The notes: generated by a model from the letters alone, not told the origin. 64,000 nt of DNA from Aromatoleum aromaticum EbN1 (GCF_000025965.1 NC_006513.1:3100001-3164000); one strand, 5' to 3'. Counted from the stretch's first letter, positions 47,922 through 58,940 are shown. Made by a program: numbers and translations.

Positions 47922-47992
47922 CGCACGGGAGAGAGCGAAATCCCTCGCTGTACCTAACACGGGTAGTCGCGTCCGCAACAAGGGGAGCAGAC

Positions 47993-48739
47993 ATGCAATT
48001 GAAGGACAGAGTCGCCATCGTCACCGGCGCCGGGCAGGGCATCGGCGCCACGGTGGCGAGGGCTTACGCCCGCGAGGGCGCGAAAGTGGCGGTGATCGAT
48101 CTGAACATCGACGCCGCCAATGCCGTTGCCGCCGAGATCGTCGCGAACGGCGGCGAGGCGCTCGGCGTCGCATGCGACGTGTCGAACCGCGACCAGGTGC
48201 TGGCGATGGCCGAGCAGGTAACGGCCAAATGGGGACGCGTCGACATTCTGGTCAACAACGCCGGCATCACGCGCACCGCGATGCTCAACAAGATGACGCC
48301 CGAGCAGTGGCAGCAGGTCCTCGGCGTGCATCTGACCGGCGCATTCAACTGTCTTCAGGCAGTCGTCGGCGGCATGATCGAGCGCCAGTACGGCCGCATC
48401 ATCTACGTCACCTCGACGGCCGGCTTGCTGGGCACGATCGGGCAGATCAACTACAGCGCGGCCAAAGCCGGAATTCTCGGGATGACCAAGAGCACCGCGA
48501 AGGAACTCGCGCGCTACAACATCACCGCCAACGCGATCGCGCCGGGCGCGGCGACGCCGATGACGGAAACCATCCGCACCGACGAGCGCTTCAAGGAAAA
48601 GTATCTCGACCGCATTCCGCTCGGACGCTGGGCCGAACCGGAAGAGATCGCACCGGTATTCCTGTTCTTCGCCTCCGACGCGTCGAGCTATGTGACCGGA
48701 CAAATACTGGCAGCTGACGGCGGAATGACGATTCATTAA
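47993..48739 (+). CDS. bzdZ: BzdZ, short-chain dehydrogenase
   Basis: 248 residues, classical SDR: VTGAGQGIGATVARAYAREG cofactor loop, DLNID after strand 2 (NAD-preferring Asp), NNAGITR, catalytic YSAAKAG. FabG-like. In bzd clusters it is thought to oxidise a 3-hydroxyacyl-CoA, such as 3-hydroxypimelyl-CoA, or a related intermediate. It comes after a strong terminator, so it may depend on read-through or its own promoter; none was identified. Confidence 0.85.
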   Translation: MQLKDRVAIVTGAGQGIGATVARAYAREGAKVAVIDLNIDAANAVAAEIVANGGEALGVACDVSNRDQVLAMAEQVTAKWGRVDILVNNAGITRTAMLNKMTPEQWQQVLGVHLTGAFNCLQAVVGGMIERQYGRIIYVTSTAGLLGTIGQINYSAAKAGILGMTKSTAKELARYNITANAIAPGAATPMTETIRTDERFKEKYLDRIPLGRWAEPEEIAPVFLFFASDASSYVTGQILAADGGMTIH

Positions 48740-48853
48740 CCGCGGCGCCAACGGGCGAACGCACGGCATCGACGCGGCGGGTCGAAACGATTGGGCGGGA
48801 TTCGGATCGCGTCGGTGAAAGATCATCAATCGAATCGAATTGGAGGAGAGAGC

Positions 48854-50455
<1,602 letters not shown>

Positions 50456-50520
50456 CATCACGTTCCAAATAAGAAACGTAACGCGCCGAATGAGCGGCCA
50501 ATCACCGGAGGAGTCATGCC

Positions 50521-51708
50521 ATGAGTCATGAAGTCAGTCGTCGCCAGTTTCTGCTGTCCAGCGCCGCGGTCGCGGCAGGCCTGGCGCTGCCGTCTGCGCC
50601 GCTGTTCGCGCAGGGCGCGAAGAAGGTGCGGGTCGGGCTGATGCTGCCCTATACCGGCACCTATGCGGCGCTCGGCAATGCGATCACCAACGGCTTCAAG
50701 CTGGCGGTCGAGCAGGGTGGAGGCAAGCTCGGCGGAAGCGAGGTCGAATACTTCACCGTCGACGACGAGTCGGATGCGGCGAAGGCGCCGGAGAATGCGA
50801 ACAAGCTGATCAAGCGCGACAACGTCGACGTGCTCGTCGGCACGGTCCATTCCGGTGTCGCGCTGGCGATGACGCGCGTCGCGCGCGAGACCAAGGCCTT
50901 GCTGATCGTGCCGAACGCCGGTGCCGACGAGATCACCGGGCCGTTGTGCGCGCCGAACATCTTCCGCACCTCGTTCTCGGCGTGGCAGCCGGCCTATGCG
51001 ATGGGCAACGTGATGGCCGAGCGCAAGCACAAGAACGTCGTCACGCTGAGCTGGAAGTATTCGTTCGGCGAACAGTCGGTGGCGGGTTTCAAGGAAGCGT
51101 TCGAGAAGGCCGGTGGCAAGGTCGTCAAGGAGTTGTACCTGCCGTTCCCGAACGTCGAGTTCCAGCCGTACCTGACCGAGATCGCGGCGCTCAAGCCGGA
51201 CGCGGTGTTCGTGTTCTTCGCCGGCGGCGGCGCGGTGAAGTTCGTCAGGGACTACGCCGCTGCAGGGCTCAAGAGCACGATCCCGCTGTACGGCTCGGGC
51301 TTCCTCACCGACGGCACGCTCGAAGCCCAGGGCGAGGCCGCCGAGGGCCTGCTGACGACGCTGCATTATGCCGACGGCCTGGATATCCCGAAGGACAAGG
51401 AGTTCCGCGCTGCCTATGCGGCCGCGTTCAAGATGCAGCCGGACGTCTATGCGGTGCAGGGCTATGACGCGGCGCAGCTCTTCGCCGCAGGCCTCGCGGC
51501 CGTCAAGGGCGACGTCGACAAGCGCGACGAACTGGTCAAGGCCATGGAGTCCGCGACGATCGACAGCCCGCGCGGGAAGTTCACCCTTTCGAAGGCTCAC
51601 AACCCGGTGCAGGACATCTACCTGCGCAAGGTCGAGGGGAAGGAAAACAAGGTCGTGTCGGTGGCAGCGAAGGCGCTGGCCGATCCGGCTCGCGGCTGCC
51701 GCATGTAA
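50521..51708 (+). CDS. ABC transporter periplasmic binding protein (aromatic acid, LivJ-type) with Tat signal
   Basis: 395 residues. The N-terminus carries a twin-arginine signal, SRRQFLLSSAAVAAGLALPS, ending near LFAQG. The mature part begins KKVRVGLMLPYTGTYAALGNAI, typical of branched-chain-amino-acid-type (Peripla_BP_6) binding proteins, which in this genomic setting bind benzoate-like compounds. First of a five-gene ABC transporter set after bzdA, 65 bp downstream, with a ggaggag site. Tat export would mean it folds in the cytoplasm. Confidence 0.85.
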   Translation: MSHEVSRRQFLLSSAAVAAGLALPSAPLFAQGAKKVRVGLMLPYTGTYAALGNAITNGFKLAVEQGGGKLGGSEVEYFTVDDESDAAKAPENANKLIKRDNVDVLVGTVHSGVALAMTRVARETKALLIVPNAGADEITGPLCAPNIFRTSFSAWQPAYAMGNVMAERKHKNVVTLSWKYSFGEQSVAGFKEAFEKAGGKVVKELYLPFPNVEFQPYLTEIAALKPDAVFVFFAGGGAVKFVRDYAAAGLKSTIPLYGSGFLTDGTLEAQGEAAEGLLTTLHYADGLDIPKDKEFRAAYAAAFKMQPDVYAVQGYDAAQLFAAGLAAVKGDVDKRDELVKAMESATIDSPRGKFTLSKAHNPVQDIYLRKVEGKENKVVSVAAKALADPARGCRM

Positions 51709-51801
51709 TCCTCCTCACGCGGGGCCGCGTCGGCGGCTCCGCTCTCCCCCTCGCTTCGCCGTCATCCGGGCGCCTTCGCGGCGGCCCGGACTGGAGCCTT
51801 C

Positions 51802-52668
51802 ATGGACTTGACGACCTTCCTGATTCAGCTACTGAATGCGTTGCAGTACGGGTTGCTGCTGTTCCTCGTCGCCAGCGGACTGACCCTGATTTTCGGCATC
51901 ATGGGCATCATCAACCTCGCCCACGGCAGCTTCTACATGATGGGCGCCTACATGGCGTTCGCGCTGACCTCGGCGACGGGCAATCTCTTCGTCGCGATCC
52001 TCCTCGGCATCGTCCTCAGCGCGCTGATCGGCTTTCTCCTCGAATGGGGGCTGTTCAGCCGGCTCTACAAGCGCGACCACCTCGACCAGGTGCTGCTGAC
52101 CTACGGCCTGATTCTGATGTTCGAGGAGATACGCAGCATGATCGTCGGCGACGACGTCCATGGCCTGCGGATTCCCGACATGCTGTCGGCGTCGGTCCAA
52201 CTCAGCGAGACCCTCAGCTATCCCGTATACCGGCTGTTCATGTCCGTAGTCTGCATCGTGCTTGCGGTGCTGATGTACTGGCTGATCCGCCACACGCGGC
52301 TCGGCATGATGATTCGCGCGGGCAGCAGCAACCGCGAGATGGTCCAGTCGCTCGGCATCAATATCGATCTCATCTACCGCCTCGTGTTCGCGCTCGGCGT
52401 CACGCTCGCCGCGTTCGCCGGCATGCTCGCGGCGCCAGTGTCGTCGGTCTATCCGGGCATGGGCAACCAGGTGCTGATCATCTGTTTCGTTGTCGTCGTC
52501 ATCGGCGGCGTCGGTTCCGTGTGGGGGGCGCTCGTCGCGGCCCTGCTGATCGGCCTCGCCGACACGTTCGGCAAGGTCATCATTCCCGACTTCGCCGGAC
52601 TGACTGTCTATCTGCTGATGGCCGCGGTGCTGCTGTGGCGCCCTGAAGGCATCTTCCGGAGAATATGA
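51802..52668 (+). CDS. ABC transporter permease, LivH-type
   Basis: 288 residues, about eight hydrophobic helices. Contains YGLLLFLVASGLTLIFGIMGIINLAHGSFYMMGAY and the EAA-like IRHTRLGMMIRAGSSNREMVQSLGI cytoplasmic loop of LivH proteins. Forms the inner-membrane channel with the following permease. It overlaps that gene by four bases (ATGA). Confidence 0.9.
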   Translation: MDLTTFLIQLLNALQYGLLLFLVASGLTLIFGIMGIINLAHGSFYMMGAYMAFALTSATGNLFVAILLGIVLSALIGFLLEWGLFSRLYKRDHLDQVLLTYGLILMFEEIRSMIVGDDVHGLRIPDMLSASVQLSETLSYPVYRLFMSVVCIVLAVLMYWLIRHTRLGMMIRAGSSNREMVQSLGINIDLIYRLVFALGVTLAAFAGMLAAPVSSVYPGMGNQVLIICFVVVVIGGVGSVWGALVAALLIGLADTFGKVIIPDFAGLTVYLLMAAVLLWRPEGIFRRI

Positions 52669-53645
52669 CCATGTCTGCAGCCATCAAGACTCCGCGCAGC
52701 GCGCTGCTGGCGACACTGCTGGTGCTGTCGATCTTTCCGTTGTTCGGCTCGGACTACTACAGCGAACTGCTGACGAAGATCATGATCATGGCGATCTTTG
52801 CCATGAGCCTCGACCTGCTGGTCGGTTTCACCGGCCTCGTGAGCTTCGGCCACGCGGCGTTCTTCGGCATCGCCGCGTATGCGGTGGTGCTGGTGTCGCC
52901 GCAGTACGATCCGGCCAGCCTGTTGCTCGTGCTGCCGGCCGCGGTGCTCGCGGCCGCAGTCGCCGCGTTCGTCATCGGCCTGTTCGTGCTGCGGACGAAG
53001 GGGATCTATTTCATCATGGTGACGCTCGCGTTCGCCCAGATGATCTACTTCGTGTTCCACGACTCTCCGCTCGGCGGCGGGTCGGACGGCGTGTTCATCA
53101 ACTTCAAGCCGGAACTGCGGATCGGCGAGACGCAGCTGCTCGACCTCGGCAACGCAGCGCACTTCTACTACCTGGCGCTGCTGCTGCTGGTCGCGACCTA
53201 CGTGTTCCTGCGCATCCTGCTGCGCTCGCCGCTCGGGCACGCGCTCGCCGGGATCAAGAGCAACGAACACCGCATGCTGTCGCTGGGCTTCCCGGTGTTC
53301 CTGTACAAGCTCGCCGGTTTCGTCATCGCGGGCGCGCTGGCCGGCGTGGCCGGGTTCCTCTCGGCGTGCCAGTACGGCTTCGTGACCCCGGAGATCCTGT
53401 CGTGGCACCAGTCAGGCAACGTGCTGCTGATGGTGATCCTGGGGGGCATCGGCACTCTCAACGGCGCCGCGATCGGCGCGTTCGCGTTCGTCGTGCTGCA
53501 GGAAGTGTTTTCGGCGCTGACCAAGCACTGGCAGTTCCTGATGGGCACGGTGATCGTCCTGGTGGTGATGCTGCTGCCAGGGGGGCTGTCGAGCCTGACA
53601 CAGCGGCTGCGCCGCCTGCTCCTGGGAGGTGGCTCGAATGGGTGA
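52665..53645 (+). CDS. ABC transporter permease, LivM-type
   Basis: 326 residues, about nine to ten hydrophobic helices. MDLLVGFTGLVSFGHAAFFGIAAYA and LLRSPLGHALAGIKSNEHRMLSLG are LivM signatures. Start at the overlapping ATG 52665; an ATG two codons later is possible. It overlaps the first ATPase gene by eight bases. Confidence 0.9.
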   Translation: MTMSAAIKTPRSALLATLLVLSIFPLFGSDYYSELLTKIMIMAIFAMSLDLLVGFTGLVSFGHAAFFGIAAYAVVLVSPQYDPASLLLVLPAAVLAAAVAAFVIGLFVLRTKGIYFIMVTLAFAQMIYFVFHDSPLGGGSDGVFINFKPELRIGETQLLDLGNAAHFYYLALLLLVATYVFLRILLRSPLGHALAGIKSNEHRMLSLGFPVFLYKLAGFVIAGALAGVAGFLSACQYGFVTPEILSWHQSGNVLLMVILGGIGTLNGAAIGAFAFVVLQEVFSALTKHWQFLMGTVIVLVVMLLPGGLSSLTQRLRRLLLGGGSNG

Positions 53646-54399
53646 ATTGGTACTGGCCGCGCGCGGCCTGTCGCGCCAGTTCGGCGGGCTGGCCGCGAAC
53701 AAGGACGTGTCGCTCGACATGCATCGCGGTGAACTGCACGCAGTACTGGGGCCGAACGGCGCCGGGAAATCGACGCTGATCAACCTGCTGTCAGGCGACC
53801 TGCCGCCGTCTGGCGGGCAGATTCTCTACCGCGGGCAGGATATTTCGGGCTGGAGCCCGGACCGGCGTTCGCGCGCCGGGATCGGCCGCAGCTATCAGCG
53901 CACCAATATCTTCCCGGCGTTCACGGCGTTCGAAAACTGCCGGCTCGCAGCGCAGTCGCGCACGCCGCGGGCATTGCATGTCTTCTCGCGGGCTCAGAAC
54001 TACGACGACCTGCGCAGCGCGGCCGATCGTGCGCTCGAGCAGGCCGGACTCGCGGCGCGACGCGATGTCGTCGCCGCGACGCTGAGCCACGGCGAGCAGC
54101 GCCAGCTCGAGATCGCGATGGTGCTCGCAACCGCGCCGTCGGTGCTGCTGCTCGACGAGCCGCTTGCCGGGATGGGTTCGGAGGAGTCGCAGCTGATGGT
54201 CTCGCTGCTGCAGAAGCTCTCGGCCGATCACGCGATCCTGCTCGTCGAGCACGACATGGACGCGGTGTTCGCGGTCGCGGACGTCATTACCGTGATGGTG
54301 ACCGGGCAGGTGCTCGAGAGCGGGCCGCCGGATCAGATCCGCTCGAGCCTCGCAGTGCAGGAAGCCTATCTGGGCGGAGGAGAACCCGACGATGAGTGA
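53638..54399 (+). CDS. ABC transporter ATPase, LivG-type
   Basis: 253 residues. Walker A GPNGAGKST near residue 40, Q-loop in GRSYQRTNIFPAFTAFENC, signature LSHGEQRQLEIAM (H instead of the usual G after the S), Walker B VLLLDEPLAGM, and the His in LLVEHDMDAVF. Length and the Q-loop region fit LivG. The reading frame overlaps the next ATPase by eight bases. Confidence 0.9.
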   Translation: MGELVLAARGLSRQFGGLAANKDVSLDMHRGELHAVLGPNGAGKSTLINLLSGDLPPSGGQILYRGQDISGWSPDRRSRAGIGRSYQRTNIFPAFTAFENCRLAAQSRTPRALHVFSRAQNYDDLRSAADRALEQAGLAARRDVVAATLSHGEQRQLEIAMVLATAPSVLLLDEPLAGMGSEESQLMVSLLQKLSADHAILLVEHDMDAVFAVADVITVMVTGQVLESGPPDQIRSSLAVQEAYLGGGEPDDE

Positions 54400-55108
54400 A
54401 ACCTTGCTGGAAGCGGAAGGCCTTCATTCCTTCTACGGCAGCAGCCACATCCTGCACGGCATTGATTTCGTCGTGCGTCGCGGCGAGACGATCGGGCTGA
54501 TGGGCCGCAATGGCATGGGCAAGACGACGCTGATCCGCAGCATGCTCGGCCACGTTCGTCCGCGCCACGGGCGCGTCGCAGTGCGCGGCAAGACGATGAC
54601 CGGTGCGGCGCCGTATCTGATCGCGCGCAAGGGCATCGCCTACGTGCCGGAAGGGCGGGGCATTTTCCCGAACCTCTCGGTGCGCGAAAACCTGCTGATG
54701 GCCGCCAAGCCGGGCATCGACGGACGCCGGGACTGGACGTACGAGCGGGTGCTGGAGACTTTTCCGCGGCTCGGCGAGCGGCTGACGAACGGTGGCGGGC
54801 AGCTCTCCGGCGGCGAGCAGCAGATGCTGACGATCGGTCGGGCGCTGATGACGAACCCGGACGTGCTGATCCTCGACGAGGCTACTGAAGGCCTGGCGCC
54901 GCTGATCGCGAAAGAGATCTGGTACATCGTCCGCCAGATCCGCGCCACCGGCATCGCGACCATCGTCATCGACAAGAACCACGCGGCAGTGACCTCGATT
55001 TCGGATCGCAACGTGATCCTCGTCAAGGGCAAGGTCGCGTTCGAAGGCTCGAGCGCGGAGCTGCGCGCGCAGCCTGAACTGCTGCAGAAGCATCTCGGCG
55101 CCGGCTGA
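54392..55108 (+). CDS. ABC transporter ATPase, LivF-type
   Basis: 238 residues. Walker A GRNGMGKTT near residue 38, GIAYVPEGRGIFPNLSVRENL (LivF-type Q-loop), signature LSGGEQQMLTIGRA, Walker B VLILDEATEGLAP and VIDKNHAAV in the switch region (Asn before His, a slight variant). Pairs with the LivG-type ATPase. A small hairpin without T-run follows at 55116-55133. Confidence 0.9.
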   Translation: MSETLLEAEGLHSFYGSSHILHGIDFVVRRGETIGLMGRNGMGKTTLIRSMLGHVRPRHGRVAVRGKTMTGAAPYLIARKGIAYVPEGRGIFPNLSVRENLLMAAKPGIDGRRDWTYERVLETFPRLGERLTNGGGQLSGGEQQMLTIGRALMTNPDVLILDEATEGLAPLIAKEIWYIVRQIRATGIATIVIDKNHAAVTSISDRNVILVKGKVAFEGSSAELRAQPELLQKHLGAG

Positions 55109-55115
55109 CCCGGAC

Positions 55116-55133
55116 TGCACGGCGGACGCCGTG
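55116..55133 (+). terminator. weak terminator-like hairpin after the ABC genes
   Basis: GCACGGC and GCCGTGC around a GGAC loop. No T-tract, so it may only stabilise the message end. Confidence 0.3.
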
Positions 55134-55208
55134 CGGCGAATTCGATATTGATCCCGCCGACACTCATGAAGCGGCGTGGCACAGGATTTCACCCATAGGA
55201 GACAGGCA

Positions 55209-56567
55209 ATGCGAAAAATCGATGTTCACGAGTTGATCGACAAGGCGAAATTCAACCGCTTTCACTGGCAGGTGTTGTTCTGGTGTGCGCTGATCATCAT
55301 TTTCGACGGTTACGACCTGGTGATCTACGGTGTCGTGCTGCCGGTGCTGATGAAAGAGTGGGACCTGACGCCGCTGCAGGCTGGCACGCTCGGCAGCTAC
55401 GCGCTGTTCGGGATGATGTTCGGGGCACTGATCTTCGGTCCGTTGTCCGACCGGTTCGGGCGCAAGCGGGTGATCGCGATCTGCGTCATGCTGTTCAGTT
55501 TCTTCACGTTCATAAACGGCTTCGCGACGACACCGACCGAATTCGCGATCTGCCGCTTCATCGCCGGGCTGGGTATCGGCGGGGTGATGCCGAACGTCGT
55601 CGCGCTGATGACCGAGTACTCGCCGAAAAAACTGCGCACGACGCTGGTCGCGATCATGTTCAGCGGCTATTCGGTGGGCGGCATGCTGTCGGCCGGCCTC
55701 GGCATGTACCTGATCCCGAATTTCGGCTGGCCATCGGTGTTCTTCGTCGCAGGGGTTCCGCTGCTGCTGCTCCCGGTGATCCTCTACGCGCTGCCGGAGT
55801 CGATCGGCTTCCTGCTGCATGCGAAGCGCGATGCCGAAGCGGGCGTGCTGCTCGGAAGGGTCGAGCCGAACTTCGCGGCCCGGACCGGGGACCGCTACGA
55901 GATGCCGACCGGCAAGACCTCCCATGTGTCGCTGGTCGCGCTGTTCAAGGACGGGCGCGCGCTGAGCACGCTGATGTTCTGGCTGGCGTTCTTCATGTGC
56001 CTGCTGATGGTGTACGCGCTCGCGTCCTGGCTGCCGAAGCTGATGACCCAGGCGGGATACGGACTCGGCTCGAGCCTGTCGTTCCTGCTGGTGCTCAATT
56101 TCGGTGCGATTTTCGGCGCCATCGGCGGCGGCTTCATCGCCGACCGGCTGCACCTGAAGACCGTCCTGATGGTGTTCTTCGTCATCGCCGCGTTCTCGAT
56201 CAGCCTGCTCGGCTTCAAGAGCCCGACAGCCGTGCTCTACCTGCTGGTGGCCGCGGCGGGCGCGACGACGATCGGATCGCAGATCCTGCTCTATGCGTAC
56301 GTGGCGCAGTTCTACCCGATGGCGATCCGCTCGACCGGAATCGGCTGGGCCTCCGGTGTCGGGCGCAGCGGCGCGATCGTCGGTCCGATCCTCGGCGGGA
56401 CGCTGCTCGGCATGGCGATGCCTCTGGAGTACAACTTCATGTTCTTCGCGATCCCCGGCGCGATCGCGGCATTCGCGGTGTCGCTGGTCGCCCGCAGCGC
56501 GGCCCACGCTCCGAGCGAAGAGCTGCCTTTGCCGTTCGCCGCGGAGACAGGCGCCATTTCCGACTGA
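55209..56567 (+). CDS. bzdK: aromatic acid:H+ symporter, MFS/AAHS family (benzoate permease)
   Basis: 452 residues, 12 predicted membrane helices. DGYDLVIYGVVLPVLMKEW is the AAHS signature at the first helix, GPLSDRFGRKRV is the MFS loop 2-3 motif, and PMAIRSTGIGWASGVGRSGAIVGPILGG is near the second repeat. Imports benzoate or similar acids. The ATG at 55209 has a ggagacagg site. Having both an ABC and an MFS importer suggests different affinities or substrates. Confidence 0.85.
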   Translation: MRKIDVHELIDKAKFNRFHWQVLFWCALIIIFDGYDLVIYGVVLPVLMKEWDLTPLQAGTLGSYALFGMMFGALIFGPLSDRFGRKRVIAICVMLFSFFTFINGFATTPTEFAICRFIAGLGIGGVMPNVVALMTEYSPKKLRTTLVAIMFSGYSVGGMLSAGLGMYLIPNFGWPSVFFVAGVPLLLLPVILYALPESIGFLLHAKRDAEAGVLLGRVEPNFAARTGDRYEMPTGKTSHVSLVALFKDGRALSTLMFWLAFFMCLLMVYALASWLPKLMTQAGYGLGSSLSFLLVLNFGAIFGAIGGGFIADRLHLKTVLMVFFVIAAFSISLLGFKSPTAVLYLLVAAAGATTIGSQILLYAYVAQFYPMAIRSTGIGWASGVGRSGAIVGPILGGTLLGMAMPLEYNFMFFAIPGAIAAFAVSLVARSAAHAPSEELPLPFAAETGAISD

Positions 56568-56610
56568 GTCGGTCGCGCGCCGCGTTCGCGCGGCGCGCGG
56601 GGTGCGCCCG

Positions 56611-57507
56611 CTATCGCGGGCTGGTGCCCCAGCGCAGCATGTCCACCATCGTCGCTGCGATTTCCTGCGGCGACCGTCGCCCTTCGCGGTACCACAGGTA
56701 TACCCAGTTCATCGCGCCGAGCAGCATCAACCGCAGCAGCGAGCGGTCGGTGCCCGGCGCGACGGGCAGGGCGTCGATGAGTCCGCGGTACAGATCCTCG
56801 TAGTCGTCGCGCACCGGCCGGATTTTCGCCAGCAGTGTGTCGTGCCCGATCAGCGCCAGGCTGTGGCCGGTCACGCGGTGCACCGGCGAGCCGCCGACGA
56901 TGAGATGTACATGCACTTCGCACGCACGCGTGAGGCGCTCCCACGGGTCGCTCGCGCTGTCGACCTCGCGCTGCACCGTTTCCATGACGTCGTGGAAACC
57001 TTCGCGGTGCACCGCCAGATACAGCTCGTCCTTCGACGCGAAGTGGTGATAGACCGATCCGGCGAGCAGTCCGGCCTTGTTCGCGATATCGCGGATCGAC
57101 GCACGGTCGTAGCCCTGTTCCGAAAACAGTTCGGCAGCCGCGTTGAGGATCACCCGTCGCCGGTCCAGGCGTTCGTCATCCGGTCCCGCTTCTTCCCCCG
57201 CTCGCCCGCGGGACGCCTGCGCGCTCAATGTCGCTCGCTCGAGCAGCCGGCGTTGGCTGTCACTCAGCACCGCAAGGCCGCCATCGGAATCACGCACCAG
57301 CGCCTGCAGGCGCTTTGCCGCCGTCTCCAGCCCGTGCTTCTGCCACAGGTAGCGCACGCCGGACGCTGAAATCCGCATTCCCGATCGCCGTAGCCGCTCA
57401 GCGACCGCCGCCTGCCCGAGCTCGGGTTCCTCCCGCGCCAGCTGCAGTATCGCCTGCTCGGTGTCGAGTGCTGGCGTGTCGTCGTCTGAAGTTGTTTTCG
57501 GGGCCAT
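56611..57507 (-). CDS. TetR-family regulator with an extra N-terminal helix-turn-helix region
   Basis: 298 residues, which is about 100 more than a usual TetR protein. The TetR DNA-binding domain is at about residues 117-166 (ILNAAAELFSEQGYDRASIRDIANKAGLLAGSVYHHF), followed by a helical ligand domain. The first 70 residues (LDTEQAILQLAREEPELGQ...ISASGVRYLWQKHGLETAAKRLQAL) look like a second winged-helix of the kind seen in transposases and integrases. It is divergent from the phenylpropanoid-type operon and probably represses it until an acyl-CoA binds. The ATG at 57507 is preferred. Confidence 0.82.
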   Translation of the reverse strand: MAPKTTSDDDTPALDTEQAILQLAREEPELGQAAVAERLRRSGMRISASGVRYLWQKHGLETAAKRLQALVRDSDGGLAVLSDSQRRLLERATLSAQASRGRAGEEAGPDDERLDRRRVILNAAAELFSEQGYDRASIRDIANKAGLLAGSVYHHFASKDELYLAVHREGFHDVMETVQREVDSASDPWERLTRACEVHVHLIVGGSPVHRVTGHSLALIGHDTLLAKIRPVRDDYEDLYRGLIDALPVAPGTDRSLLRLMLLGAMNWVYLWYREGRRSPQEIAATMVDMLRWGTSPR

Positions 57508-57634
57508 CCGGAATCCTGCCGCGCTTCGGGCCGCAATGATAGCGAGCAATGGCCGGAACGCGCCGCATAACGTGTCCCGGCGCCGCGTCGAACTCTGGCG
57601 TGCTGCGCTCCGTCCGGGTTACAGTACTCACTCA

Positions 57635-57683
57635 CAAACTACTCGAACAAGTGTTTGACAAGATCGTTCGTCATTGCTAACTT
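57635..57683 (+). promoter_or_regulatory. promoter of the phenylpropanoid-type operon with a possible TetR operator
   Basis: A perfect -35 TTGACA (57655-57660) and a TAACTT -10 (57678-57683) have a 17-base spacer. Arms CAAAC (57635-57639) and GTTTG (57653-57657) lie around and over the -35, as expected for a repressor site; the arms are short. The rest of 57508-57780 holds no gene. Confidence 0.5.
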
Positions 57684-57780
57684 TGCGACACGCCGACATC
57701 TTTCGGCGCGATACCCAGAGCGGTCCAGCCGCCGTTCGATTGGCCCGGGAAAATCCCGTGTCGGAACCAGAGGAGTGACC

Positions 57781-58923
57781 ATGCAAGTCAAGAAGCTCGC
57801 AGTCCTGTGCTCGTTCGCGTCGCTGTCGTTCGTTCAACCCGCTGTCGCGGACATCACGGTGGGAGTGTCACTGTCGGCGACCGGGCCCGGTGCGTCGCTC
57901 GGCATTCCCGAGAAAAACGTCTTCGCGCTGCTGCCGGCGCAGATCGCCGGGGAAAAAATCCAATACATCGTGCTGGATGATGCGACCGATCCGTCGATCG
58001 CAACGAAGAATGCGCGCAAGCTGGTCACGGAAAACAACGTTGACGTGCTCGTCGGCTCGTCGACGACCCCGGCCACCGCGGCAATGGCCGAAGTCGCAAA
58101 CGAGAGCGCGACGCCGCAGATCACGATCAGCCCCGTGTCCCTGCCTGCGGACCGCAACAGATGGGTGTTCCGCACGCCGCAGCAGAACAGCGTGATGGCC
58201 GAGGCGCTGCTCGCCCACATGAAGGCGACAGGCGTCAGGACGCTCGGTTTCATCGGCTTTGCGGACGCCTACGGTGAAGACTGGCTGGGCGCCGTAAAGA
58301 GCCGCGCCGAGGCGGCAGGCATCAGGATGGTGGCGGTCGAGCGCTATGCGCGCGCCGACACGTCGGTCAGCGGGCAGGTGCTGAAGCTGATCGCGGCGCG
58401 GCCCGACGCGGTTTTGGTGGTGGGCTCCGGAAGCCCTGCCGCGCTGCCGCAGACGACGCTCGGCGAGCGCGGTTACAAAGGCCAGATCTACCAGACGCAC
58501 GCGGCCGCCAACCAGGCTTTCCTGAAGGTCGCAGGCAAAGCCGCCGAGGGCGCGATCATGCCGGTCGGCCCGGTCGTCGTCGTCGACCAGGTGCCGGACG
58601 CTCACCCGTCGAAGACCGCCGGGCGCGAGCTCGTGAGCAAGTACGAAGCCGCATACGGCGCAGGCTCGTTCTCGTCGTTCGCGGGTCATGCGTTCGATGC
58701 GTTCCGCCTCATCGAACAGGCGATCCCGATCGCGCTGAAGACGGCCAAACCGGGAACGCCGCAGTTCCGCGCGGCGCTGCGGGATGCGATCGAGTCGAAC
58801 AAGGAGGTCGTCGGCAGCCATGGCGTGTTCAACATGAGCGCCGCCGACCACTTCGGTCTCGATGCGCGCTCGCACGTGCTCGTGAAGATCGAGAGCGGTG
58901 CGTACAAGATGATCCCGCAGTGA
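57781..58923 (+). CDS. periplasmic binding protein, Peripla_BP_6 type, for an aromatic substrate
   Basis: 380 residues with a Sec signal (MQVKKLAVLCSFASLSFVQPAVA, cut near AVA-D). The mature part starts ITVGVSLSATGPGASLGIPEKN and carries NNVDVLVGSSTTPATAAMAEVA. No permease or ATPase genes follow in the window, so it may deliver its substrate to the ABC transporter 3 kb upstream. Strong agaggag site. Confidence 0.85.
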   Translation: MQVKKLAVLCSFASLSFVQPAVADITVGVSLSATGPGASLGIPEKNVFALLPAQIAGEKIQYIVLDDATDPSIATKNARKLVTENNVDVLVGSSTTPATAAMAEVANESATPQITISPVSLPADRNRWVFRTPQQNSVMAEALLAHMKATGVRTLGFIGFADAYGEDWLGAVKSRAEAAGIRMVAVERYARADTSVSGQVLKLIAARPDAVLVVGSGSPAALPQTTLGERGYKGQIYQTHAAANQAFLKVAGKAAEGAIMPVGPVVVVDQVPDAHPSKTAGRELVSKYEAAYGAGSFSSFAGHAFDAFRLIEQAIPIALKTAKPGTPQFRAALRDAIESNKEVVGSHGVFNMSAADHFGLDARSHVLVKIESGAYKMIPQ

Positions 58924-58940
58924 CCCCAACGGAAAATCCC

